48,668 bases of DNA from Flavobacteriales bacterium (GTDB taxonomy: Bacteria; Bacteroidota; Bacteroidia; Flavobacteriales_F; PHOS-HE28): assembly GCA_016788485.1 (NCBI GenBank), contig JAEUSV010000060.1, positions 1 through 48,668 of the forward strand, read 5' to 3'. A program made the position numbers and the translations under genes. The notes beneath the pieces were generated by a model. It saw nothing but the letters and a program-made list of their open reading frames with translations, made no database searches and was not told the origin of the DNA. The stretch's first letter is position 1. Each line of letters begins with the position of its first letter. Shown here in pieces: positions 33,639 to 42,503 of the stretch.

Positions 33639-34652
33639 ATGAAGCCTGTCCGCGTCGCCATCAACGGGTTCGGCCGCATCGGCCGCGTCACTGCCCGCCT
33701 GCTCCTGCAGCGCTCCGACATCGAGCTGGTGGCCGTGAACGACCTCACGGACAACCTCACTCTCGCGCACCTCTTCAAGTACGACAGTGTGCACGGTGTG
33801 TTCCCTGGCGAGGTGGGGCACGATGAGCAGCACCTTGTGTTCGGAGGTCGCCGGATCAGGGCCTTCGCGGCGAAGGACCCGGCGACGCTGCCCTGGGGCG
33901 ACCTGGGCATCGACGTGGTGATCGAGAGCACGGGCCATTTCCTCACGCGGGAGCTCGCCTCCGCGCACCTGAAGGCCGGTGCGAAGCGCGTGATCCTCTC
34001 GGCGCCCGCCAAGGAAGGCGGCATCAAGAGCGTGGTGCTCGGGGTGAACGAGCACATCCTCGACGGCAGCGAGGACATGATCAGCAATGCCAGCTGCACC
34101 ACCAACTGCGCCGCGCCCATGATCAAGGTGGTGCAGGACCTCTGCGGCATAGAGAGCGGCTACATCACCACGGTGCACAGCTTCACCGGCGACCAGCGGC
34201 TGCACGATGCACCGCACAAGGACCTGCGCCGCGCGCGTGCCGCCACCGTGAGCATGGTGCCAACCACCACAGGCGCGGCCAAGGCCATCACGCGCATCTT
34301 CCCCGAGCTCGACGGCAGGCTCGGCGGTGGCGGCATCCGCGTGCCCGTGCCTGACGGGTCCATCACCGACATCACCGTTCGCGTGAAGCGCATCCCCACG
34401 GCCGAGACGCTCAACGCCGCGTTCCGGCAGGCCGCCGAAGGGCCCATGAGGGGCATCCTGCGCTATACGGAGGACCCCATCGTGAGCGTGGACATCGTGG
34501 GCGACCCGCACAGCTGCATCTTCGACGCGCTGCTCACCAGCGTGGTGGGCGATATGGTGAAGGTGATGGGCTGGTACGACAACGAGTACGGCTACAGCAG
34601 CCGCCTGGTGGACCTGGTGGCCTACCTGCGCCGTTTCGACAAGCAGGGCTAG
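33639..34652 (+). CDS. gap: Glyceraldehyde-3-phosphate dehydrogenase, type I
   Basis: Oxidises and phosphorylates glyceraldehyde 3-phosphate in glycolysis, using NAD. The Rossmann start VAINGFGRIGR (7-17) is followed by Asp35 in NDL, which favours NAD over NADP. The active site is SNASCTTNCAAP with Cys153 and His180 (TTVHSF). The C-terminal WYDNEYGYS is conserved. The length of 337 is normal. It converges on lpxH with the two TAG stops overlapping in the palindrome CTAG and no terminator in between. Confidence 0.97.
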   Translation: MKPVRVAINGFGRIGRVTARLLLQRSDIELVAVNDLTDNLTLAHLFKYDSVHGVFPGEVGHDEQHLVFGGRRIRAFAAKDPATLPWGDLGIDVVIESTGHFLTRELASAHLKAGAKRVILSAPAKEGGIKSVVLGVNEHILDGSEDMISNASCTTNCAAPMIKVVQDLCGIESGYITTVHSFTGDQRLHDAPHKDLRRARAATVSMVPTTTGAAKAITRIFPELDGRLGGGGIRVPVPDGSITDITVRVKRIPTAETLNAAFRQAAEGPMRGILRYTEDPIVSVDIVGDPHSCIFDALLTSVVGDMVKVMGWYDNEYGYSSRLVDLVAYLRRFDKQG

Positions 34653-35446
34653 GCGGGCACCTTCGGGGCTTCCACATCACCGCCAAGCGGTCCGTCGCTC
34701 ACGCGCTTCATCAAGCGCACGTTGCTCCCGTCGAACACCGCGTAGGTGTACCACGTGATCCAATCGCCGAGGTTGATATAGTGGGAGCGCGGCCCCACGG
34801 GCAGGTCCATGGGCAGGTGGCGGTGGCCGAAGAGGAAGGTGTCGACGTGTTCCTTCTTCAACACCTCGCGGCAATGGATGGCGAGCCATTCGTTCGCCTC
34901 GCCCAGGAACCTGCGGTCGTTGACATAGCTCTTCTTCCGGCTGCGGCCGCTCCAGAAGTGCGCGATGCCAAGGCCGAGGTTCGGGTGCAGCCGAGCGAAG
35001 CACCACTGCATCACCGGGTTGCGGAACACCTTCTTGATGAACTTGTAGCCGTGGTCGCCGGGGCCGAGCCCGTCGCCGTGGCCGATCAACAGGCGCTTCC
35101 CGTTCCACACGCGCACCACGGGCTCGCGGTGGATGATCACACCGGTCTCCTTCGGCAGGTAGTCGAAGATCCACATGTCGTGGTTGCCGATGTACAGGTG
35201 CACGGGCAGGCCGCGGTCGTGCAGCTCGGCCAGCTTGCCCAGCAGGCGCACGAAGCCGCGCGGCACCACCTCGCGGTATTCGAACCACATGTCGAACAGG
35301 TCCCCCAGGATGTGGATCTCGGCCGCGTCCTTCTCCGCCTCGTTGAGGAAGGCCACGATCCGCTTCTCCCGGGCCAGGCTCGCGGCCGCGTCGGGCACTC
35401 CGAGGTGGAAGTCGGAGAGGAAGTAGATGCGCTGGCCCGACCTCAT
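34649..35446 (-). CDS. lpxH: UDP-2,3-diacylglucosamine diphosphatase (LpxH-type metallophosphoesterase)
   Basis: LpxH cleaves UDP-2,3-diacylglucosamine to lipid X in lipid A synthesis at the inner membrane. The calcineurin-like metal motifs are complete: DFHLG (Asp12, His14), GDLFDMW, GNHDMW, GHGD and GHRH. The length of 265 and the motif spacing fit LpxH better than generic phosphoesterases, but paralogues such as LpxH2 are possible. The ATG at 35446 overlaps the M1 peptidase stop as TGATG; a GTG one codon upstream would overlap as GTGA. Presence of lpxK in the same gene run supports the assignment. Confidence 0.85.
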   Translation of the reverse strand: MRSGQRIYFLSDFHLGVPDAAASLAREKRIVAFLNEAEKDAAEIHILGDLFDMWFEYREVVPRGFVRLLGKLAELHDRGLPVHLYIGNHDMWIFDYLPKETGVIIHREPVVRVWNGKRLLIGHGDGLGPGDHGYKFIKKVFRNPVMQWCFARLHPNLGLGIAHFWSGRSRKKSYVNDRRFLGEANEWLAIHCREVLKKEHVDTFLFGHRHLPMDLPVGPRSHYINLGDWITWYTYAVFDGSNVRLMKRVSDGPLGGDVEAPKVPA

Positions 35447-38400
35447 CACGGGTTGATGTTACGCACGATGCGGGTGGGGTCCAACTTCTCCAGCGCGAGC
35501 ACGAAGCGGATCGTCTGGCCGAAGGTGAGCTCCTGGAACTCCTGCTCGTCCTTGATGTTCTTCGATACGGCGAGCGGGAACCACACCTCGGCCACATCGC
35601 GCACGATGCGGAATCCGAGGCCCATCTCGTAATAGCTGTCCCACGAGCTTGTGCGGTTACCCTGGGCGTCCACCTCGGTGATGGGCGCCGCACCGGCATT
35701 GGCATAGAGGCTGATCGGTAGCTTGAAGGGCGCATCGAGCTCCAGGTTCAACGCGCCGATCCAACTGTCCGAACCGCCTTGTGCCGTGGGTGTCTTGAAG
35801 CCGCCCTGCGTCTTGCCGATCTGCTGGCCGGCGAACACGTCGGAGCGGCCGCGTGCCAGGGCGATGTTGTCGTACAAGAGGTCCTCGTTGCCCCAGTTGA
35901 GCCGCCAGGCCATCAGCCGTTGCAGCTCGCTCTCCTCCTTGCGCAGGAAGGTGCCCACGAAGGCGCGCAAGGTCACGCGGTGCTTGTCCTTGTCGAAGAT
36001 GGCGCTCCACTTCGCCTCGGCGCTCGCGCGCGTGAACGCCGCGTGGTGCAGCACGATGCCCGTGATCGTGAACGGATACAGGCCGCGGTTGCGCCCGATG
36101 CCGTAGCGCAGTTCGTGGTAGGTGTCGGAGGTGGTCACTTGGCCGGTGGTGGGGCCTTCATCGCCGGTGACGGTGCCGATGGTGCGCTGGTCCACGAACA
36201 CGGCGCGGTAGGCGAAGGCGTGCTGTGCGGCCATCAGGTCGCGCTCCACATCGAAGCGAATGGAGGGCGTGTACTTGCGGAAGCCGGTGGCGATGCCGTC
36301 CTGTTCCTGCGTGCTGAAGCCCCAGGTGCTCGCCCCCAGGTGGATGTTGCGGAACAGGTCGCTCCGCAGGCGGTCGAAGTGGTACTCGGCGCGCGCGCCG
36401 CCCACGAGCTCCTCGCTGGTGAACCCGTACATGGGGGCCAGTACCCACTCGAAGCGCTGGCTGGGGAAGGCGTGGTTGTGCAGCGCAAGACCCGCCATGA
36501 AGCCATCGTGCGCATTGGCGCCCAGCAGCGGGGCCCAGTAGATCGTGCGGCGGTCGTCGCGCTCCAGGCCGGAGAGGAAACGCAGCTGCAGCTTCGTACC
36601 ATCGCCGTTGTTGCGGCGGTCGATGTCGAGGGTGCGCGCGCCAGCGTCGATGCGCACGCGATCGACATTGTCCCACGGAAGCCCGGCATATTCGGTCCGG
36701 CCCTGATGGCCGAAGCCATTGTTCCAGGCCCACACAGTGCCAAGGCTGTCCTCACCAGCGTAGCCAGTGATGGGGAAGGGTACGGCCCACGGCCCTTTGG
36801 CGCGATGTCCCAGATGCATGCGCTCAACCCCACCTTCCCAGATGCGCCGATCAAGCGATACCGCCTTCACGTCGTACTTCTGATCGGTTCCAAGCAGGCC
36901 CTCGAACACCCACCCCAGGTCCTTCCCGCTCTCGCGCTCGAACACACGGCGCAAGTCCTCCGGCTGCGGGTGCTTGAACTTGAACTCCTCGAAGTAGGCG
37001 TTCAGGCACTTGTCCATCGTTTCCTCGCCGAGGTAGGCCATCAGGTGGTCCATCACCAGCGCGGTCTTGCCGTACACCATGGCGCCGTAGTTCAGCGGGG
37101 TGAAGGCCGCTGAGGTCTGCTCGATGGGCTGGTCCAGGTTGCGCCGCGCGTTCAGGCGGTACATGAGCTCGCTCTGCAGGTGGTGCAGGTCGCCGCGGCC
37201 GCTCATTTCCACGAAGGGGAGCTGCACGTTGAGCCCGCCCTTGGGGTAGCGTTCGCGCATGTACCGCAGCTCCACGAAGCTGTTCATGCCCTCGTCCATC
37301 CAGGCGTGGTCGCGCTCGTTGCTGCCCAGGATGCCGTAGAACCAGTTGTGGCCCACCTCGTGCGCGATCACGTTGTCGAGGCTCTCCTTGCTGTCCATGT
37401 TGCCGATGATGGTGATCATCGGGTACTCCATGCCGCCACCGGCGCTGATGGTGCCGTCCACCGCGGTGCATTCATCGTAGGGGTAATCGCCGACCCACTG
37501 GCTGTACAGGTTGACGCTGGCGCCCACGTAGCTCACCGACCCTTTCCACAGGTCGGCGTTGCGCGGTGTGTACATGGTCCAGGTGGTCACGTGCCTGCCA
37601 CTGCGTGCGAGCACTATCTCGTCGCGCTCCACGATGAAGCGCTTGTCGGCGAACCAGGCGAAGTCGTGCACGTTGTCCTGCACGTAGCGGATGGTCTTGG
37701 TTGCCGGGCTCGAGGGGGGGAAGGCATTGCTGGGCTTCCCGGTACCGATCTCGCGGATGAGCTCAGGGCGTACGCGCTCATCGGAGGATAGGCTGTCGAG
37801 CCAGGCGCGCTCGCGGGCATCCTGCAGCACGCCCGTGGCGCCCACCACGTAGTTCGCGGGCAGGGTGATGGAGACATCGTAGCGGCCGAACTCGCTGTAG
37901 AACTCGCCCTGGGTGAGGTAGGGCATGGCGTGCCAGCCCTGCGCGTCGTACACCGCGGGCTTGGGGAACCATTGCGTGATGTAGTAGGCCTGGCCGGTGT
38001 GCCCCAGGCGGCTGAAGCGCCCATCGGGGATCTTCACGCGGAAGGGGGTGGAGATGGCGACCGATCCGCCCGGAGGAAGCGTTGCCGGGAGCTTCACCCA
38101 GGCGATGTCGGGATGTTGCGGATGTTCGCCCCACGCCAGCCGTGTGCCCGATGCCATGAGATCGAGGCTGTCGATCCACCCGCGGTCCTTTTCCTCGGCG
38201 AAGTGCAGGTCGGGGTCGTTCATGCCGTCGAGCTGCTCGCAGAGGGCCGTGCCGCGCTCGCGGTAGGCGTTTGGCCACAGGTGCAGCCAGAGCGTGTCGA
38301 GCGCGGCGGGGCTGTTGTTGGTGTAGGTGAAGGTCTCCTGCCCGTGCAGCATGTGCGCCTGGTCGTCGAGGCGCACACGGATCACATGGTCCACGCGTTG

Positions 38401-38472
38401 CTGCCAGTAGTTCTGCGCGGATGCCGTGCCTGCCGCAAGGAGGGTGCACATGGCAAGTACGGGCCGGGTCAT
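35446..38472 (-). CDS. M1-family metallopeptidase with probable C-terminal outer-membrane beta-barrel
   Basis: About 1008 residues. From the ATG at 38472: signal peptide MTRPVLAMCTLLAAGTASAQ, M1 beta-sandwich, substrate motif GGGMEYP, then HEVGH (His371, Glu372, His375) with Glu394 in DEGMN, the HExxH-18-E zinc site. The last roughly 420 residues lack a T9SS signal and instead show alternating hydrophobic and aromatic strands (LRFLSGLERDDRRTIYWAPL, FEWVLAPMYGFTSEELVGGA, YYEMGLGFRIVRDVAEVWFP) like an outer-membrane barrel. This suggests a peptidase anchored in the outer membrane. In-frame starts also exist at 38490 (ATG) and 38499 (GTG). It follows the TlpA-like gene by about 55 bases. Confidence 0.9.
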   Translation of the reverse strand: MTRPVLAMCTLLAAGTASAQNYWQQRVDHVIRVRLDDQAHMLHGQETFTYTNNSPAALDTLWLHLWPNAYRERGTALCEQLDGMNDPDLHFAEEKDRGWIDSLDLMASGTRLAWGEHPQHPDIAWVKLPATLPPGGSVAISTPFRVKIPDGRFSRLGHTGQAYYITQWFPKPAVYDAQGWHAMPYLTQGEFYSEFGRYDVSITLPANYVVGATGVLQDARERAWLDSLSSDERVRPELIREIGTGKPSNAFPPSSPATKTIRYVQDNVHDFAWFADKRFIVERDEIVLARSGRHVTTWTMYTPRNADLWKGSVSYVGASVNLYSQWVGDYPYDECTAVDGTISAGGGMEYPMITIIGNMDSKESLDNVIAHEVGHNWFYGILGSNERDHAWMDEGMNSFVELRYMRERYPKGGLNVQLPFVEMSGRGDLHHLQSELMYRLNARRNLDQPIEQTSAAFTPLNYGAMVYGKTALVMDHLMAYLGEETMDKCLNAYFEEFKFKHPQPEDLRRVFERESGKDLGWVFEGLLGTDQKYDVKAVSLDRRIWEGGVERMHLGHRAKGPWAVPFPITGYAGEDSLGTVWAWNNGFGHQGRTEYAGLPWDNVDRVRIDAGARTLDIDRRNNGDGTKLQLRFLSGLERDDRRTIYWAPLLGANAHDGFMAGLALHNHAFPSQRFEWVLAPMYGFTSEELVGGARAEYHFDRLRSDLFRNIHLGASTWGFSTQEQDGIATGFRKYTPSIRFDVERDLMAAQHAFAYRAVFVDQRTIGTVTGDEGPTTGQVTTSDTYHELRYGIGRNRGLYPFTITGIVLHHAAFTRASAEAKWSAIFDKDKHRVTLRAFVGTFLRKEESELQRLMAWRLNWGNEDLLYDNIALARGRSDVFAGQQIGKTQGGFKTPTAQGGSDSWIGALNLELDAPFKLPISLYANAGAAPITEVDAQGNRTSSWDSYYEMGLGFRIVRDVAEVWFPLAVSKNIKDEQEFQELTFGQTIRFVLALEKLDPTRIVRNINP

Positions 38473-38527
38473 GGGAGGCGGTTTGTGCATGTGACGCACG
38501 GCGACCGGTGCATGTTACTGCCGCCGG

Positions 38528-39664
38528 CTACCCGCCGAAGAGCTCGGCGAGCTTGGCTTCCAGGGCCGGTCCGCGCAGGTTCTTGTCGATCACCTTGCCC
38601 TCCTTGTCCACGAGCACGGTGAAGGGGATGCTGGACACGCCGTACTGCTGGGCCACCGCGTTGTTCCAGAACTGCAGGTCGCTCACATGCAGCCAGGGCA
38701 GGCCGTCCTGCTGGATGGCGTTGGTCCACGCGTTCATGTCGCGATCGAGGCTCACGCCGAGGATCTCGAAGCCCTTGCCGTGGTACTTGTCGTAGACGCG
38801 CTTCACGTTGGGGTTCTCCATGCGGCAGGGCTTGCACCAGCTGGCCCAGAAGTCGATGAGCACCACCTTGCCGCGCAGGCTGCTGAGCGCGATGGTCTTT
38901 CCATCGGGGGCCTGTTGGCTGAAGTCGGGCGCCTCGCCGCCCACGGGGATCAGGTTGCTCAGCCGCTCCATCTCGGCCTGCTGGGCGGCCATGGCCTTCT
39001 GCTGCTGCTCCATGCGGTCCACCTGGTCGCGGAAGCCGGCGAAGAACTCGCTCTTGGGCATGGTGCGCCGCAGCTCGTCGCGGGTGGCCTTGAACAGGTC
39101 GAGCTCCTTGCTCATGTCCATGCGGCTCAACGCGGCCAGGGCGATGGGCGAGCCCTTGTGCTCGGTGGCGAAGGCCTTGGTGCGGTCGTAGAAGGCCTTG
39201 TTCAGGTCGTTGAAGCGCTGCAGGGTGGCCACGTCGCCGGGATTGGCGTTCACCGCATCGCGCAGCGAGTCGCGCTCCTGTTCGAAGGCGCGCGCCTCGT
39301 TGTAGTAGGCGTACAGGGCCTTGGTATTGGCGCTGCCCTCCACCTTGGCGGGCTGGCCCATGGTGCCGGCGCTGGTCTCCACCTGGAGCGTTTCGGTGCT
39401 GTCGAGCACCACCACGATGTTGTCCTGGTCGGTGAGGGCGATGCGGTAGAAGTCGAGCGGCATCCTCGGCACGTGCAGCACGCCCTTGCCGTTGGCATCG
39501 AGCACCACGCTGTCCACGTGGGCGGGCTTGTTCGAGACGAAACGGTCGAAGTACACGGTCTTGCCGGCGGCGCCGTTCACCTGCACGGCGATCTCGCGGG
39601 TGTCGCCGCCACCGCAGGCGGCCAGCAGCAGGCAGAGGGAGGGGAGGAGCAGGAGCTTCTTCAT
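38528..39664 (-). CDS. TlpA/ResA-like thioredoxin-fold lipoprotein with DUF4369-like domain
   Basis: 378 residues. Lipobox LLAAC with Cys17; an N-terminal beta domain resembling DUF4369 (about 22-110); a helical linker (about 115-235); then a thioredoxin domain with WASWCKPC (Cys277, Cys280) and a cis-Pro loop SSIPFTVLVDKEG. TlpA-like proteins reduce disulfides in periplasmic cytochromes or other targets; this combined architecture is common in Bacteroidota. It lies 8 bases after gatB and is probably part of the same transcript. Confidence 0.94.
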   Translation of the reverse strand: MKKLLLLPSLCLLLAACGGGDTREIAVQVNGAAGKTVYFDRFVSNKPAHVDSVVLDANGKGVLHVPRMPLDFYRIALTDQDNIVVVLDSTETLQVETSAGTMGQPAKVEGSANTKALYAYYNEARAFEQERDSLRDAVNANPGDVATLQRFNDLNKAFYDRTKAFATEHKGSPIALAALSRMDMSKELDLFKATRDELRRTMPKSEFFAGFRDQVDRMEQQQKAMAAQQAEMERLSNLIPVGGEAPDFSQQAPDGKTIALSSLRGKVVLIDFWASWCKPCRMENPNVKRVYDKYHGKGFEILGVSLDRDMNAWTNAIQQDGLPWLHVSDLQFWNNAVAQQYGVSSIPFTVLVDKEGKVIDKNLRGPALEAKLAELFGG

Positions 39665-39672
39665 CGGTGTGT

Positions 39673-41133
39673 TCAGGCGTTCGTTCCGTCGAGCATGCGT
39701 TTCACCACCTCGTTGGCGCGGCGCGGGTCGGCCTTGCCCTTGGTGGCCTTCATCACCTCGCCCATGAAGAGGCCCAGGAGCCCCTTGTTGCCGGCGCGGT
39801 AGGCGGCCACCTTGTCGGGGTAGCGGCCCATGGTCTCGTTCATGGCGGCCTCGATCACGTCCTCGCGGGTGTCGAGCAGCAGGCCGTGGGCGGTGGCCAG
39901 GTCGGCGGCGGCTGTGCCCGGGTTGTCCACCAGCAGGGGGAAGAGCTTCTGCGAGGCGAGCGTGTGGCTCACCTTGCCATCGTCGATGAGCGTGATGAGC
40001 CCGGCGAGCTGCACGGGCGTCACGGGCAGGTCGGCCATGGCCAGGCCGCGTTCATTGATCCAGCTGCGCACATCGCCCATCACCCAGTTGGCCGCCGCCT
40101 TGGCGTTGCCGGTGTGCTGCAGTACGGACTCGTAGTAGAGCGCTGTCTCCTTGTCGTCGGTGAGGATGCCGGCATCGTAGGCGCTGAGGCCGAGCGTGGT
40201 GGTGTATTTGGCGAACAGCTCGCGTGGCAGCGGCGGCATGGCCCTGCGGATGGCCTCCTTCTTCGCCTCGCTCACGGTGAGGGGCTGGATGTCGGGCTCG
40301 GGGAAGTAGCGGTAGTCGTGGGCCATCTCCTTGCTGCGCAGGCTCATGGTGGTGCCTTTCGCCGCGTCGAAGGTGCGCGTCTCCATGCTGATCGTCCCGC
40401 CTGCCTCGAGCACCTCCACCTGCCGCGCCGCCTCGAACTCGATCGCGCGCTGCACGTTCTTGAAGCTGTTGAGGTTCTTCACCTCGGTGCGCGTGCCGAA
40501 GGCCTCGGTGCCCTTGCGCCGCACGCTGATGTTGGCGTCGCAGCGCAGGCTGCCCTCCTCCATGTTGCCGTCGCAGATGTCGAGGTAGCGCACCAGGCGG
40601 CGCACCTCCACCAGGTAGTCGTACGCCTCCTGGCTCGTGCGGATGTCGGGCTCGCTGACGATCTCCACCAGCGGCACACCGGCGCGGTTCAGGTCCACCA
40701 GCGTGTGGAAGGGGTCCACGTCGTGGATGCTCTTGCCGGCGTCCTCTTCCATGTGGATGCGGGTGATGCCGATGCGCTTCTCGCCGCCCGGCACCGGCAC
40801 CAGGATCTGCCCGCCGCGGCAGATGGGCGTGGTGTCCTGCGTGATCTGGTAGCCCTTGGGCAGGTCGGGGTAGAAGTAGTTCTTGCGGGCGTAGTGCATC
40901 CGCGGGGCGATGGTGCTGCCCACGGCGAGCCCCAGGCGGATGGCGTGGTCGATGACCTTGGTGTTGGGAACGGGCAGCGTGCCGGGCAGCCCCAGGGTCA
41001 CGGCGCTCACGTTGGTGTTCGGGTGATCGCCGTAGGTGTTGGGGTCACTGCTGTACGCCTTGCTGGCCGTCAGCAGCTGCGCGTGGACCTCCAGGCCCAC
41101 CACCAGTTCCCAGTTGTCGCTCCAATGGCTCAT
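39673..41133 (-). CDS. gatB: Aspartyl/glutamyl-tRNA amidotransferase subunit B
   Basis: GatB is the kinase/transamidase subunit of GatCAB, which converts Glu-tRNA(Gln) or Asp-tRNA(Asn) into the amidated forms. The start MSHWSDNWELVVGLEVHAQL is typical, followed by TLGLPGTLPVPN, ARKNYFYPDLPKGYQITQ and a C-terminal YqeY-like domain (LLGLFMGEVMKATKGKADPR). The zinc cysteines found in many GatB proteins are replaced by SKAYSSDPNTYGDHPNTN, as I expect for Bacteroidota. At 486 residues it is full length. The ATG overlaps the stop of the preceding gene (ATGA). gatA and gatC are not in the window. Confidence 0.97.
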   Translation of the reverse strand: MSHWSDNWELVVGLEVHAQLLTASKAYSSDPNTYGDHPNTNVSAVTLGLPGTLPVPNTKVIDHAIRLGLAVGSTIAPRMHYARKNYFYPDLPKGYQITQDTTPICRGGQILVPVPGGEKRIGITRIHMEEDAGKSIHDVDPFHTLVDLNRAGVPLVEIVSEPDIRTSQEAYDYLVEVRRLVRYLDICDGNMEEGSLRCDANISVRRKGTEAFGTRTEVKNLNSFKNVQRAIEFEAARQVEVLEAGGTISMETRTFDAAKGTTMSLRSKEMAHDYRYFPEPDIQPLTVSEAKKEAIRRAMPPLPRELFAKYTTTLGLSAYDAGILTDDKETALYYESVLQHTGNAKAAANWVMGDVRSWINERGLAMADLPVTPVQLAGLITLIDDGKVSHTLASQKLFPLLVDNPGTAAADLATAHGLLLDTREDVIEAAMNETMGRYPDKVAAYRAGNKGLLGLFMGEVMKATKGKADPRRANEVVKRMLDGTNA

Positions 41134-42500
41134 TCCTTCGTCTTGATCGTTCGTGCGGTGTACATGCGCCCATCGACGATGGCGCGCACCAGGTAGGGAC
41201 CTGCGGGCAGCGACGTGATGTCGAGCGGCGTGTCGTTGCCGATGTGCGCACGCAGCACCGTGCGTCCGTGCAGGTCGAGCAGTTCCACATCGATGCGTTC
41301 CGGTCGGCCGCGGTCCACGGCTACGCGCATGTGGTCGGTGGCTGGGGTGGGCCATACGTGCAGGACGGGCTCGTGTCGTGCCGGTGCGTCCTTCACCGCC
41401 ACGGCCTGGCTGATGTCGAAGAGCATGAGCCCGCGCTGCATGTCGCCGCCGATCACGCGCCCGCTGGGCAGCCAGGGGTACAGCCCCCATAGGCCCTTGT
41501 AGCTGAAGCCGTCGGGGATCAGCGAGCCGTCGTAGTAGCCGAGCAGCTGCGCGTTCGCCGGGTCGCTCACATCATAGATCCAGTAGCCATCGTAGTAGTA
41601 GGCGATGTGCAGCAGGTCGCCCTGGAAGAAGGGGTTGTGTGGGATGTTGTTGATGCGCGTGGCCGGCCCGATGGTGTCGATGAACTGGATGTCGTTGGGG
41701 TCGCTCACATCGAAGAGCTTCACGCGGGTGCCGTGCGTCTCATCGCACATGGCGTACAACCAGCCGTTGTCGTGGAGCCAGCCGCTGTGGTTGTAACCGG
41801 GTTGCGGGTAGTTGGTGATCGAGCCCAGCAGCACGGGCGCGTTCACGTCGGTGAAATCCACGATGTGCATGCCGTCCACATCGTTGGTGTAGCAGATGTT
41901 GGCGCGTGTGTAGGCATCGTGCACGTAACCGACGGCGGTGGGCCACCAGGGCACGTCGTTCTCCGGCACCAGCAGTTCGGTGGGCAGGTCGGGGTCCGCG
42001 AGGGAGTAGATGGCCAGGTCGCTGTTGCCGCCGTGCGTGTACAGTCTGGCGTTCACGGTGTCGATCCACAGCGAGTGCGCGCGGAAGAAGAGGTCGCTGC
42101 TGTCGTACACCACGTTCGCGCTGTCGGGCAGGCCGCGCAGGTCGATGATCTGCAAGGTGCCCGGGCCCTCATCGGTCACCGCATACAGCCGGCCGGCGTA
42201 GGTCTTGTACTCGCGGTGCACGACGTCCGGCCCCTGCACCGCACCGGGGATGAAGTGCAGTTCCTGTAGGTCCGAGGGGTCGGTCACATCGATGATGTGC
42301 GTGCCCATCGTGCTGCCGATGATGCCGTACTCCTGCCCGTTCTGGTGGTAGCCCCAGCAACCGTTGTACGTGTTGTCATAGAGCCACGTGGCGGGCAGGG
42401 CGGGGTCGTCCCACACGCCCACCAACCGGATGTTCAGGCTGTCCTGGGCCGCTGCCAGCATGGGCATGGGCAGGAACAGGAGCAGCGTGCGCAGGAGCAT
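41130..42500 (-). CDS. Choice-of-anchor B family secreted protein with T9SS type A sorting domain
   Basis: 456 residues with signal peptide MLLRTLLLFLPMPMLAAAQ. The body carries LVIVD-like propeller blades: GTHIIDVTDPSDLQEL, GMHIVDFTDVNAPVLLGSI, RVKLFDVSDPNDIQFI and GYWIYDVSDPANAQLLGYY. The pattern is that of choice-of-anchor B proteins. From about residue 378 (VWPTPATDHMRVAV...DLHGRTVL) a T9SS type A domain directs it to the surface or medium. The function is unknown. It is sandwiched between punA (3 bases upstream) and gatB (overlapping), so it is coexpressed with housekeeping genes. Confidence 0.92.
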   Translation of the reverse strand: MLLRTLLLFLPMPMLAAAQDSLNIRLVGVWDDPALPATWLYDNTYNGCWGYHQNGQEYGIIGSTMGTHIIDVTDPSDLQELHFIPGAVQGPDVVHREYKTYAGRLYAVTDEGPGTLQIIDLRGLPDSANVVYDSSDLFFRAHSLWIDTVNARLYTHGGNSDLAIYSLADPDLPTELLVPENDVPWWPTAVGYVHDAYTRANICYTNDVDGMHIVDFTDVNAPVLLGSITNYPQPGYNHSGWLHDNGWLYAMCDETHGTRVKLFDVSDPNDIQFIDTIGPATRINNIPHNPFFQGDLLHIAYYYDGYWIYDVSDPANAQLLGYYDGSLIPDGFSYKGLWGLYPWLPSGRVIGGDMQRGLMLFDISQAVAVKDAPARHEPVLHVWPTPATDHMRVAVDRGRPERIDVELLDLHGRTVLRAHIGNDTPLDITSLPAGPYLVRAIVDGRMYTARTIKTKE

Positions 42501-42503
42501 GGT

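Noticed and set aside
41134..41490. Upstream extension of gatB by 119 codons
   Set aside because: It lies in the wrong frame of the anchor-B gene and is Arg/His-rich; the ATG at 41133 gives the conserved GatB start.
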